Assembly: GCA_009602735.1 (NCBI GenBank)
Contig: WELA01006442.1
Span: forward strand, 316,439 to 339,164
DNA: 22,726 nucleotides
Direction: 5' to 3'
Source: Mesotaenium endlicherianum
Taxonomy: Eukaryota; Streptophyta; Zygnematophyceae; Zygnematales; Mesotaeniaceae
Below, piece by piece: positions 7,740-15,925 of this stretch; position 1 is the stretch's first letter; every line of letters starts with the position of its first letter. The notes under the pieces were generated by a model. That model saw only the letters and a program-made list of their open reading frames with translations, was not told where the DNA came from and did not search any database. The translations under genes were made by a program, and so were the position numbers.

Positions 7740-8954
7740 TTTTAAAGGCCCCTTGCCTTTCCCCTTGGGATCGTTTCTCGAATCCCTCCTAGTAGGACAT
7801 TGCGAGATCGTATGCCCTTGCTTCCCACAGCCAAAACACAGCCCTCTGGTCATCATACGATTGCGAGCTTCGGTGTTGTCTATTTTGCCTATCTTGGGAG
7901 GTGGACTAGTGGATCGAGTGCTAGGGCCCGCGCCATTAGGATAGTTCCTCTTGGGGGCGGGTTTACTTGTACTAGGAAAGGACGATGGAGGACGTGATGG
8001 ACGCGAGGCCCGTTTAGGCGTAGCGACCGACTCCTCTTGAGCTAAAGTCTCGGTGTAACGAATGAGATCGGCGATGGCTGTCCATTCCAAACCGGTGACT
8101 GGGTTCGCGTTGAGACGATTAGTGTATTCCGCCTGGAGTCCCAAGCGAAAGAGGTGAATTTGCATCCCAGTATCAACTGGAACATCCACTATTTGGGCGA
8201 CTAAGATACGGAACTTATTGATATAGTTTTCGATAGTGCCTGTCTGGTTGAGGAGAAGCAACTTATAACGAGCTATCTTGGATAGGTTGTGACGCCCAAA
8301 AGGATTGCGTAACTCGGTACTAAACTCCTCGAAAGTGATGGCCCCCCTCTCAGTCCCATGCCATAACTGCGATGCATCCCCCTTGAGAAAAGTGGAAGCC
8401 ATCATGGCTTGGTCGGCAGGGGCTACTTTCGCTAACGCAAAGAAGGTTTTGAGTTCTTTGAGAAAACGGCGTACGTCAGAATTGGGGCCACCTTGAAACT
8501 TTTCAAGCAGCGATGGTTTGTACGAAGGCGTTGGTGCCGCGGTCTGCCCAAGGATGATGGGCGGGATTGGCGTGTTGGCGTTGTCGCCTGCGGTCCCTGA
8601 TGGGCCCGGCATCCCTTGGGCAGCCTGTAAAAAAGGACCAACCAAAGGGTGAGTGTCTATGGCAGCAACGAAGCGAGTGACAAGGTCGGCAAACTCAGTA
8701 TGAGTGGCTTCAGCGAGGTTAACACGGTCTTCTGTACGACCAATGACGTCGGACAAAGTACTAAGTGCCAGTGTCGTGGTTTGACTGTCAGTCGTCAAGG
8801 CCGTGAAGCGTTGTAAAATGGTTTGCTGGAAAGTGCGCGGCGAGATTGGCTCGGCGGGCAATCCTCCAGCATCGCTGCTGGTGACGACAAGAGCAGCTGC
8901 AGCGGCGGCGGCAGCAGCGGCAGCAGTCGCAGCGGCACCATTGTCGCCCTCCAT
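7734..8954 (-). CDS. gag: Element B Gag
   Basis: Intact 406-codon ORF. An N-terminal poly-Ala run (about residues 7-21) is encoded by mixed GCN codons and is probably prone to length change. The central Retrotrans_gag-type capsid domain (about 145-310) includes LLEKFQGG, VRRFLKELKTFF, LKGDASQLWHG and FRLGLQAEY. A Pro/Ser/Arg-rich linker leads to a perfect CX2CX4HX4C zinc knuckle at 373-386 (CFGCGKQGHTISQC) and a Lys-rich tail. Gag forms cytoplasmic virus-like particles and binds genomic RNA. The ATG at 8954-8952 is the first in frame after a 189-nt leader following the PBS. The ORF ends at TAG, one codon after the frameshift heptamer. It is the only full-length intact coding unit of the element. 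Confidence 0.93.
   Translation of the reverse strand: MEGDNGAAATAAAAAAAAAAALVVTSSDAGGLPAEPISPRTFQQTILQRFTALTTDSQTTTLALSTLSDVIGRTEDRVNLAEATHTEFADLVTRFVAAIDTHPLVGPFLQAAQGMPGPSGTAGDNANTPIPPIILGQTAAPTPSYKPSLLEKFQGGPNSDVRRFLKELKTFFALAKVAPADQAMMASTFLKGDASQLWHGTERGAITFEEFSTELRNPFGRHNLSKIARYKLLLLNQTGTIENYINKFRILVAQIVDVPVDTGMQIHLFRLGLQAEYTNRLNANPVTGLEWTAIADLIRYTETLAQEESVATPKRASRPSRPPSSFPSTSKPAPKRNYPNGAGPSTRSTSPPPKIGKIDNTEARNRMMTRGLCFGCGKQGHTISQCPTRRDSRNDPKGKGKGPLKE
7740..7746 (-). promoter_or_regulatory. -1 programmed frameshift heptamer at gag-pol junction
   Basis: In element sense the sequence is T TTA AAA, phased with gag codons as X XXY YYZ, one codon (GAG) before the gag TAG at 7736-7734. Slipping back one base gives TTT AAA AGA GTA GCT, which continues without a stop into the pre-protease/protease frame. 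This fits the canonical -1 slippery pattern (X any, Y A or U, Z not G). I could not identify a downstream pseudoknot by eye. Confidence 0.8.
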
Positions 8955-9143
8955 ATGGAAGCCGAGATAGCGCCGGAAGAGAGAGAAAAAATTTCCCGTC
9001 GAAACACGATAAGCGACCGGGGGGTCAGGGCAGTATTGGGATGGGTGACCTGCCCAATACGAAAAATTGCCCCAAATATATTTTCACAAAAATATATTCC
9101 AGCCACTTTAAAAAAAAAAAAAATCCTTGGAGAAACCGAGATC
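8955..9143 (-). other. Element B 5' leader
   Basis: 189 nt between PBS and gag. It has a 15-nt A run on the + strand (9109-9123, interrupted by nothing) and a hairpin at 9033-9060 with arms GTATTGGG and CCCAATAC and a 12-nt loop, which could serve RNA packaging or dimerisation. The same stretch resembles 5S rRNA on the + strand (separate entry). Confidence 0.65.
9011..9060 (+). other. 5S rRNA-like segment in element B leader (antisense to B)
   Basis: GTATTGGGATGGGTGACCT at 9033-9051 closely matches the conserved 3' part of plant-type 5S rRNA (recalled as GTACTGGGATGGGTGACCT). AAGCG at 9011-9015 lies at about the right distance upstream, within one base of the 5S spacing. The sequence between them is not well conserved. 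Known precedents are 5S-bearing Cassandra elements, where the 5S lies in the LTR. Here it is in the leader and in antisense, so it may be a relic. Confidence 0.45.
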
Positions 9144-9157
9144 GGCTCCGATACCAA
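9144..9157 (-). other. Element B primer-binding site (initiator tRNA-Met type)
   Basis: TTGGTATCGGAGCC in element sense, immediately downstream of the 5' LTR. It differs at one base from TGGTATCAGAGCC, the usual site complementary to the 3' end of plant initiator tRNA-Met. Confidence 0.88.
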
Positions 9158-10103
9158 TGTGACGTTTCTGCTTTTCGTGAGGATCTTTCCTCGGTATTCG
9201 AGGAATATTTAATTCAAGTGGGAGGAAAATCTGTATACTTGTGGAAGTTGACGAATACTCGAAAGAGCGAAAGTGAAAACTAACGTAGAATGTGTGCTTG
9301 TGAGAGTTGCACTCACAATGACTCTGCAGGTATTTGTACCTGTACAACATGAGGCACTGGAGTGCTTCGAGTCACCACCTAGGGCACTGGTTCATGTTCA
9401 ACGAAAACAGTTGAAGGGACGTGTCCCATTCGGCCGAATGCTCGAAACGCGCAATTGGCCGTTTGGAGACTTTTCGACGGTGTCCGAAAAACCGTTTCGC
9501 GCCAAACGGGCGTTTTCGCGTTCTCGCGACTTTTCGAAAAAGTCGCGATTGATCGCGGAGTCGCGTACACATGCTTTCGTCATGAACCGGTAGTATAGAA
9601 AGCTACTTTGGCCAATCGGTTAGGTGTGAACGTTTCAAACGAAAGTCGCGGGTTCGATCGAATCCGCTCGGATGCAAAGCGACTTTGCATATTTCGTTTC
9701 GTTTGACTTTACGACTGTTTGTTCGTATTAATGATACGACAGTTTCTTCGTATTACGACTAGTCGTAATCCGAAATCTGTGATTGTCCATTATTCGTAAT
9801 AATGACAATCAAAATAACTTAATCAAACAATGATTAATTAAATTATCATCTCATGATTATTCAAAGGAACTTTATGAATACTTATGTCGTACTTTTGCGA
9901 AGTAGTCGTATTACGTTACGACGCTTTTTGCAATAGTATCTCGGTCGTTTCGCCAATTGACCGGCAATTAATCGGCACACGTGTGTGGCGAATAATTCAC
10001 TGTGATGCAATCATTTATCAAATAACTTATGAGAAATAGTATAACGTATTTTAGGTAATTGGGAAAACGTCCCAAATACGCCTAAAAAGCTCAAATCGTT
10101 ACA
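9158..10103 (-). repeat. Element B 5' LTR
   Basis: Upstream LTR in element sense, next to the PBS at 9144-9157. It should carry the promoter and the start of the genomic RNA. I could not place a TATA box or start site with confidence. It shares the identical block (9503-9908 here) with the 3' LTR. Confidence 0.97.
9524..9810. repeat. Cluster of hairpins in B's 5' LTR
   Basis: The same five inverted repeats as in the other LTR: 9524-9548, 9672-9690, 9723-9739, 9752-9769 and 9781-9810, without a single difference between copies. Confidence 0.85.
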
Positions 10104-10108
10104 CTTAG
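10104..10108. repeat. Right target-site duplication of element B (degenerate)
   Basis: CTTAG just after the CA end of B's right LTR, partner of TATAG at 2523-2527. Two mismatches are explained by mutation after insertion. The reading frame of A resumes here. Confidence 0.6.
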
Positions 10109-10874
10109 GAGATTTATTGAGATATATTCTACAAAGGCCAGTAAACTGACTGACCTTACTAAGAAAGACATAGGGTATGTGTGGGGGGAAGAGCAGCAGG
10201 CTGCCTTCCAGACTCTTGTTGATGCTCTCTGTTCTGCCCCGGTGCTAGCCGTGTATGACCCCAGCAAACCGGTGCACGTGGTCACTGATGCCTCTGACTT
10301 TGCCATGGGTGCTATTTTTTCGCAGCCTGCTGACAAAACCACAAAGGATGGTAAGGTACGGCAGGAGTGGCATCCTGTATTGTACGAGTCTATGAAATTT
10401 AATCCAGCGGAAATTAATTACTCAGTGCTTGATAAAGAGCTGCTAGCTATCATTCATGTGCTCAAACAGTGGAGAGCATACTTACATGGTAAAGCTTTTA
10501 AGGTGATTACAGATCATCTAGCTCTGAGTCACTTTCAGAAGAAATCCAAGCTGTCAAGGAGGGAGAACCGCTGCAGCCAAATGCTGGAGCAGTTTCAAGT
10601 CCAGATTGACTACAAACCAGGGAAGTTGAATCCTGCTGATGCACTCTCTAGAAGACCTGACTTGCAAGGAAGGAACTTTAGTCAGCATGGTGTAGATAAA
10701 GTCTTGTGTGCACTCACTTCACTAAAGGTGAAAAAGTCCTTCCTTGAACAACTTAGGAAAGCCTACCTTTTTGACCCAACATTCGAGCCCAGCCCCACTA
10801 CTGGTATGTGTCGTGCTACTGCACTCGGGTATAAGCTTAAGGGTGGTCTGGGTGACCGAAACCACTTCAGGTAG
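10104..10874 (+). pseudogene. Element A RT thumb end and RNase H
   Basis: Element A's pol resumes in the same frame as at 2527: RRFIEIYSTKASKLTDL, then the connection EEQQAAFQTLVDAL. The RNase H domain follows with VVTDASDFAMGAIFS (Asp), YSVLDKELLAIIHVL (Glu), VITDHLALSHF (Asp) and NPADALSRRPD (Asp). All acidic residues are kept. The frame ends at a TAG at 10872-10874, but similarity shifts frame slightly earlier, near 10850, where GGL should continue as a YRTTSGRL-like segment. A small indel there moves the integrase into another frame. Confidence 0.92.
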
Positions 10875-11843
10875 GCTGAAGCTGGTCATTCCTAATAACG
10901 TGGAAGTAAGGTCCCTTTTATTGAGTCAAGCACATGACAGTTTACTGGGTGGGCATTTGGGGCAGGCCAAAGCTGTTGGCAAACTGGCAAAACATTATCA
11001 TTGGGAGGGATTACCTCGGGAGGTCTTGAAATACGTTAAGTTCTATGACCAGTGTCAAAAGAACAAGTCTAGGCACACACCACCGGGGGGCCTCTTACAA
11101 CCGCTGCCCATCCCAGCTGGTCGCTGGGAAACAATATCCATGGACTGGGTGGTCACACTGCCACGAACTGCCAATGGGCATGATTCGATACTGGTAGTCG
11201 TGGATAAACTGACAAAAATGGTCATTTTTGTCCCCACAACTGTCAAAGTAACTGCACTCAAAACAGCGAGACAATTCTATGACCATGTAGTATGCCAACA
11301 TGGGCTTCCCTCTAATATCATCTCAGACAGAGACTAAAAATTTACCTCTAAGTTTTGGCGAGCTTTAATAGGGTTAATGGGAGTCAAACAGCTGCTTAGC
11401 ACAGCTAACCACCCTCAGACTGATGGGCAGACTGAAAGAACTAACCGAGTTTTGCAGGAGGTGCTGAGAGTATATATTAACAACAAACAAGATAATTGGG
11501 ATGACCTGTTGCCTCAAATTCAGTTTGCGGTCAACAGTGCGGTGCACGCGTCAACGGGCAAGACTCCTTTTGAACTCAGCCTGGGTAGAGTCCCTAAGTT
11601 TCCTTTAGATGTGCTAGGGGAGTCTTTAACTCACCCTGAAAGGATTGACAATCCGGTCTCCCTCCAGTTAAGTCAGGAGTTTGCTGACACCCTGTCAGAA
11701 GTCCAACAAAACGTGCACAAAGCCCAAGAAAACCAATAAAAATACGCTAATCAACACCGTCGGGAGCTGACATTTTCTAAGGGCAATTTAGTCAAATTGC
11801 ATTCTCAGCACCTGTACCTCCCTGGTGTGGTCAAGAAAAAGCT
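10860..11843 (+). pseudogene. Element A integrase (HHCC domain and DDE core)
   Basis: The N-terminal zinc domain has its His residues (AHDSLLGGHLG) but the first Cys is Tyr: codon 11044-11046 is TAT in FYDQCQKNK, explained by one G-to-A change. The core has MDWVVTLP (first Asp), IISDRD (second Asp) and TDGQTERTNRV (Glu), again D-X35-E. Two in-frame TAA stops interrupt it: at 11335-11337 just after SDRD, and at 11737-11739 after AQENQ. Translation in the same frame continues with recognisable integrase sequence (KFTSKFWRAL, KYANQHRREL). The enzyme would insert cDNA; this copy cannot be active. Confidence 0.92.
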
Positions 11844-11863
11844 TGGCCCTGTCTGGCCCTGTC
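11844..11863 (+). repeat. 10-bp tandem duplication in element A integrase
   Basis: TGGCCCTGTC occurs twice in tandem. Ten bases are not a multiple of three, so the duplication itself breaks the frame within the GPVWVGPF-type block. A further short loss follows, because the block's middle is missing before VVRRVGQNAY. Confidence 0.9.
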
Positions 11864-11865
11864 TG

Positions 11866-12236
11866 GGTCGGTGGTGCGTCGTGTCGGTCAGAATGCTTAC
11901 AAACTGAACATGTCAGCCGAACACAAGGGTCACCCGGTCTTTAATGTCTCCTTCCTGGAACCATACATCAAAGGTGATACACTGTTCACAGGTTGGTTAC
12001 CTGTCCAACCGGGACCGGTCCCCGCTGTCCGAGACGGTGACTCTAAGGAATATGAGGTTTAGGAAATTTAAGACGCGCGCTCGGTCCGTCGATCGTCTAA
12101 ATATGTCATGAAGTACCTCATTCAATGGAAGGGTTACGATGCCTCTGGGGACACTTGGGAATTTCAAGACCATTTGACTAATGCCAAACGGGCGTTGAGA
12201 CGGTTCCACCTTCGGGCGGCTGGAGCACCTCTGTAA
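11866..12236 (+). pseudogene. Element A integrase C-terminus and chromodomain
   Basis: VVRRVGQNAYKLNMS, then GHPVFNVSFLEPY is the typical end of a gypsy integrase. A chromodomain follows from about 12048: EYEV-stop-EI-stop-DARSVRR, KYLIQWKGYDASGDTWEF, then ALRRFH. The Trp and Tyr of QWKGY are kept. TAG (12060-12062) and TAA (12069-12071) sit where Glu and Leu are usual, and TWEP is changed to TWEF. In chromoviruses this domain directs integration to histone-marked chromatin. The frame ends at TAA 12234-12236. Confidence 0.9.
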
Positions 12237-12572
12237 GGTCATAGGTTTATGAAGTGCATTTTTGAGTATCATGAAAGTATGTTTTGATTGTATAGTAGTG
12301 TAGAGTGCATTTGTGTGGTCATTTTGATATAAAGTTCATCGAATTTGGTCAAGTATTGAGAGAGTTATGGACTTCCGAAGTTTAATTGGTTTTGAGGTCG
12401 GTTGACGACTGTCCTTAATTCGCGGTGAGCGCGACCGTCGGATTGACCGACAGCGTCGAGCGATCTGGCCCGTTAGAATGAACTCGAACCTTCACGTAAG
12501 TTCGGCTGACGCGGAGTGCCGACTAGGTCGATTTACCTAGAAGTTTCGGTTTAGCCTAGCGCGTCTAAGATA

Positions 12573-12667
12573 GAATATTCTAGTAATGTCGATGCATGTA
12601 TGTGGACGTCAATTCGGCCCGACACGTCAGATTAGACTGATCTGGCTTACTCACGAATATTCTGGAA
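12573..12667 (+). promoter_or_regulatory. Heat-shock-element-like motifs upstream of TATA box
   Basis: AGAATATTCT at 12572-12581 is a two-unit GAAnnTTC. GAATATTCTGGAA at 12655-12667 is a perfect three-unit GAAnnTTCnnGAA, about 70 bp upstream of the TATA box. Both have counterparts in the 3' end of unit C. Confidence 0.5.
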
Positions 12668-12736
12668 GGGACGATTTGACAAACACTTAGGAAAATCCGT
12701 AGCTTCCTCCTAGGGAGGAGAACTTAGCCAGAAAAT

Positions 12737-12744
12737 TATAAATA
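12737..12744 (+). promoter_or_regulatory. TATA box
   Basis: TATAAATA followed by GG, in an AT-rich context, with an A/T-rich likely start region 25-40 bp downstream. This supports a promoter, and hence an LTR, in this segment. Confidence 0.55.
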
Positions 12745-13033
12745 GGCATAACTTCTTTGTTTTTTTATCAGTTTTCACTTCTGTAAATTTATACGGGTTT
12801 GTAATGACAAGGCCTTTCATCCTACATCATTTGTGAGCAGTTTCTTGCTACTCAAAATGTTGAGTAATATTCCTAAGCTTTGTTAGTGATATGCCGCTGC
12901 ACTCTCTAGTACGATGGCAACTAGTTCCTTTCCTCGTGAGTCACTACGCTTCCACTAGGGCACTTTGCCCCTTTCAACCTCCCTAATAGTCATTTCATTT
13001 GACACGGGAAGGTGACAGGAGGTCCTCTCCATT

Positions 13034-13050
13034 TAAGTTGGAGGGAAGAA
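13034..13050 (+). other. Polypurine-tract-like site after element A
   Basis: TTAAGTTGGAGGGAAGAA. The core TTAAGTTGGAGGGA is repeated exactly at 15911-15924 behind unit C. Such G/A-rich tracts normally precede a 3' LTR; here the next TG is at 13055. Confidence 0.5.
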
Positions 13051-13081
13051 TATATGACAGTTAGGGTGCGAGAGCGAGAAA

Positions 13082-13165
13082 GGGACAGTTATGTGAACCC
13101 TAAGTGTCAGCAAAGTGATAGATGGGACGGTTATGTGAATCCTAAGTGTCAGCATAGTGACATAG
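13082..13165 (+). repeat. Two tandem 42-bp repeats
   Basis: Units 13082-13123 and 13124-13165 share GGGACRGTTATGTGAAYCC and TAAGTGTCAGCA with a few differences. Confidence 0.85.
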
Positions 13166-13419
13166 GAGACAGCCTGGTCCACAAAAAGCACCTTTGGCTG
13201 AAGGAAAAAGGGCCTCGCACAGCAATACATCACTTAACACACATGAAAACACATTCACGCGTTTATGTCTAGCGCACCGCAACTACGTCAACTCCTAGCA
13301 ATCACCCTGTAAGGTAAACAGGAATGAATATACCATACTAATACGAACTTCTCCCTTCCTGCAACTCCTGTGACAAAGGTTGATATCTTACTAACTTGTG
13401 CCCTGGTTACAGGTGCAAA
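13166..13419. other. Leader region before unit C ORF, no gene seen
   Basis: About 250 bp without recognisable coding sequence. TTGTGCCCTGGT at 13396-13407, shortly before the ATG, recurs at 16924-16935 before another coiled-coil ORF start, suggesting related leaders. CAG/GTG at 13410-13413 could be a splice acceptor, unproven. Confidence 0.4.
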
Positions 13420-15096
13420 ATGGCTTCCACCACACAAAAGGAGGACAGAAAGCGCAAGGCAGAAGAAGCCAGGAGGACAATGGAGCAATACCAGAAGGAG
13501 CTGGCGGCGACGTCCCTCACCAGGATAGAACAAGAAAGGGTTCGCAAACAACAAGAGGCGGCAGAAGAAGCACAAAGGAAGAAGGATCAGGAAGCGGAAA
13601 ACCTCAGGAAAGCTGAGCAGGAGAGACATAAGAAATAACAAGAAGAAGCGGCAGCGGCAGAGGAGGAGAGAAGGGAAAAGGCTGAAGCGGACAGGCAGAA
13701 GAGCTTGGCCACTTAAAGGTATACTGTGGTGGGTGGCCAAAACTTTGATAACCTGAAAGAAGCATTGCTGGCAGCCCAGGAGATCAACAAGTTGGAACAG
13801 ACAACACTGCTACAGAGGGAAGGAACTGCAGCACTGGATAGGTACATTGAGACACACACTGGTGTGGTCCTCTACGAGGATTATGCCAAGATGGTCGGCT
13901 ATACAGCAGAGCAGGCCCGGTACCTTGCCAATGATTCAGAGAACAAGCCAGTCCCAATACCGGGAATAGTGGGAGATCAGAGACTCATCAGGATGGTGAG
14001 CATGCGGCCCGATAGCTTTAAGGATACGATATTCTACCTCACACTATTGCCAGCTTACAACGAAGTTGAGAGAAGGAGCTGGGAGTACTTGGCCAGGAAA
14101 GCAGGACAACAGATGTTCTCTCCCCACTGGTTCCCATGCAAACTGAGAAAAGCTGAGCATGGAACCCAGTACTACCAGCAGCCAACAGACTGGAGGTGGA
14201 TGACCGTCACAAACAAAAAGCAGGAGTGTGACCGAGCCCAACCAGACGATTTCCACTATGGCCTAGACGGCTACCTCATCCTACCACCGCACATTGCCCC
14301 TTGGGACCCCAGGCTGAATGGCTGCCTGAGCAATATGAATGCAGAGACCAAAGAGCACAAGAGGAGGGGGAGAGACTACTTCTCTAAGGGAAAGCATGCC
14401 TTCGTCAAATGGGCGAAGAATGCAGGCCGGATAGATATCAGCAGGCTGAAGGCCAAGCAACCTCCAGCGCGCCCTAAGAAAGGGAGGTCAGTAGACTACT
14501 CCATGTCTACCAGGGAGCAGGACGACCTAGTGGACAAGACTCCTACTCTCTCAGAGGAGGAGGATGAGGAGGATGAGGAAGAAGAACAAGGCAGAGGAGA
14601 AGCATCAGGAGCAGGTACTCAGGAGACCCAGGGGCAGGCAGGGGCACTTCCTAAGGAACCAAGATCAGGAATATGGAACGTGATCCAGGTCATGGAGGCA
14701 ATTGGACCCCGCACTCGCTCCCCCAGCCCACCTGCCCAAGCAGGGGAAGAAGCTGATCTGACTGTACTTGGCAGCAGACACAGGTAGAAATCCCCAGAGG
14801 ACAGGGGTGCTAGAAGAGGGACACGCGGGGTGGCCCGAGGTATGCCGGCCTCCCCCTTCGCTCAGGGACATGTACCTCTTGCCAATGTATTCCAGCATCC
14901 TACTGGAATGCCTGTCTATGTGAGGATTAACACCCAAGTGGTTGAAGAGCAGGCTACCATCCTTCGTTCTCCTCGAGGTCCAACTTTAGAACAAACGGGG
15001 TTCTTTAGAAGGCCAGCTGACAGACCTAGAGGGCTGTCCAGATCTAGGTCCAGATCCCAGTCTCCTGATCCTGAAGCCCAAGGAACAACCCTTTAG
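13420..15096 (+). pseudogene. Unit C ORF: coiled-coil/acidic protein of unknown family, three in-frame stops
   Basis: One frame of 558 codons runs from ATG 13420 to TAG 15094, broken only by TAA 13636-13638, TAA 13714-13716 and TAG 14785-14787. No frameshift is visible. Layout: a charged coiled coil of about 95 residues rich in Glu, Lys and Gln; a globular part of about 250 residues (NLKEALLAAQEINKL, VVLYEDYAKMVGYTAEQARY, FYLTLLPAYNEVERRSWEYL, DDFHYGLDGYLILPPHIAPW); an acidic run EEEDEEDEEEEQ; a Pro/Ser linker; and an Arg-Ser tail with SRSRSRSQSP. No zinc knuckle, protease or RT is present, and I do not recognise the family. Its place before an element-A-type 3' end suggests the gag-position protein of a non-autonomous LTR element. 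Each stop is one change from Gln. Confidence 0.6.
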
Positions 15097-15189
15097 GTGA
15101 CAGGCTGAAGAGGCAGTCAGTAGGGGAGGCTGGTCAGGTTCAGTTCCCATATTTAAGACTTCTGCAGTTTAATGTTGTCGAGGCGACAA
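15097..15189 (+). other. Short spacer between unit C ORF and its 3' end
   Basis: 93 bp. The last codons before TGTAAGG could read NVVEATM-stop, which matches the position of A's pol stop (TAA then GGTYAT), so this may be the remnant of a pol end after deletion of pol. Confidence 0.35.
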
Positions 15190-15905
15190 TGTAAGGTTAT
15201 GAAAGTGTAGTTTGTATCTTTCTAGCATTTTATATGCATAGAGTGTGATTTTAGAAGAACTTTGGCCTTTATTTCAAGTCATTTGGACAAGTATTGAGAT
15301 AGTTATGAATTTTGGAAGTTTTTAGTGAGTTTTTAATGTCACAGATTCTATTTAGTGACAAGGACAGGTCCAGTGACGAAAATTTCGGTTGGAGTCCAGG
15401 AAGTAGGACATTGAAACATGAGGGTTCCAGAAAGTACGTACAATTACGTAGAGTGCCAAAGTGATCGTGGAATTTCTAGAAACTCCGTGAGGAGTTAGTG
15501 GATTGTGTAGTAGAATATTCTAGAGTGTGATTGTGTGCGTGTGAGTGTGCTAGCTTGTCCAACTAGGCAAGGTCAAGTACATGGAAGGAGCCATAGGAGA
15601 AGGTTCTGGAGGTACCTTGCTAGAGAGGACACTTAGAGTTAAAGGATAGATGGGAAGCACAAGGAAGTAGAGGGGGCTTAGTCTAGTCTAACCTTCTTAC
15701 CTTGTACACGACTTTTCTTAATAAAGTGAGTTCTTTTCCACTCCTCTCTCATGTAGCCCTCTAACTCTTGCAAGGGTGGCATACCACCAGGCCACTCCAC
15801 CTTGTGTATGCAACTAGGAAAGGTCCTCGTGCACGCATCCACTCGCGGGTGAGGGTGCGTGAGTGTGTATGGGCGCACTCCCCGCACCCTTCCCCCTTTT
15901 AGACA
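15190..15905 (+). repeat. 3' non-coding end of unit C, LTR-like, related to that of A
   Basis: Starts TGTAAGGTTATG and ends TTTTAGACA. It shares order and spacing of several blocks with 12232-13004: GTATTGAGATAGTTATG, TAGAATATTCTAG, a GAAnnTTCTGGA block and CACTTAG. Overall identity is low, so the two units are old relatives. AATAAA at 15720-15725 could be a polyadenylation signal. Confidence 0.55.
15425..15611 (+). promoter_or_regulatory. Heat-shock-element-like motifs in unit C 3' end
   Basis: TTCCAGAA (15425-15432), AGAATATTCT (15512-15521) and GAAGGTTCTGGAG (15599-15611, near three-unit). The last two occupy the positions of the motifs in element A's 3' end. A clear TATA box is not seen here. 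Confidence 0.45.
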
Positions 15906-15910
15906 ACAAG

Positions 15911-15925
15911 TTAAGTTGGAGGGAT
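15911..15925 (+). other. Polypurine-tract-like site and possible LTR start
   Basis: TTAAGTTGGAGGGAT followed directly by TGTAATG at 15926, a typical tract-to-LTR junction. If real, an LTR begins at 15926 and runs into the left arm of the inverted repeat. Confidence 0.5.

Larger units (their letters stand above)
2528..10103 (-). mobile_element. Element B: complete Ty3/gypsy chromovirus nested in element A
   Basis: A 7,576-bp element in reverse orientation. In its own sense: 5' LTR (10103-9158), PBS, leader, gag, -1 frameshift site, a long pre-protease domain, protease, RT, RNase H, HHCC integrase, DDE core, chromodomain, polypurine tract, 3' LTR (3473-2528). The LTRs begin TGTAACGAT and end CGTCACA in element sense. 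Gag and the RT box YLDD are intact. Pol carries TGA at 6847-6849, one extra base near 6482, TAA at 5763-5765, TGA at 5067-5069, TGA at 4788-4790 and one missing base near 4760. It is therefore structurally complete and fairly young, but this copy cannot make a full Pol. Confidence 0.96.
1..12236 (+). mobile_element. Element A: Ty3/gypsy chromovirus, 5'-truncated by window edge, split by element B
   Basis: A + strand LTR retrotransposon body whose domain order (gag, CCHC knuckle, protease, RT, RNase H, HHCC integrase, DDE core, chromodomain) is diagnostic of Ty3/gypsy chromoviruses. It enters the window inside gag, so its 5' LTR and PBS are not visible. It is interrupted after base 2527 by element B and resumes at 10104 in exactly the same reading frame. 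It is heavily decayed: stops at 492, 1436, 11335, 11737, 12060 and 12069, frameshifts near 850, 1610 and 10850, a 10-bp duplication at 11844, and losses of key residues in RT and both zinc motifs. Its pol frame ends at the TAA at 12234-12236, and 3' non-coding sequence follows. Confidence 0.93.
12232..13004 (+). repeat. 3' non-coding end of element A, LTR-like
   Basis: Begins TGTAAGGTCAT, overlapping the pol stop, and ends TTTGACA, so it has TG...CA ends. It is collinear with 15190-15905 behind unit C (same start, a shared GTATTGAGAxAGTTATG block, AGAATATTCT, and a CACTTAG block), though clearly diverged. It contains a TATA box (12737-12744) with heat-shock-like motifs upstream, as expected in a U3 region. 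Against an LTR reading, no purine tract precedes it, while TTAAGTTGGAGGGA lies after it. It may instead be a long 3' UTR. Confidence 0.55.

Noticed and set aside
13636..14787. Idea that TAA and TAG are read as Gln, as in some ulvophyte algae, because the three stops in unit C would all fit Gln.
   Set aside because: Elements A, B and D also have TGA stops, frameshifts and stops at positions where Glu, Leu, Trp or Tyr is expected, which points to ordinary decay. Intact host transcripts would be needed to reopen it.
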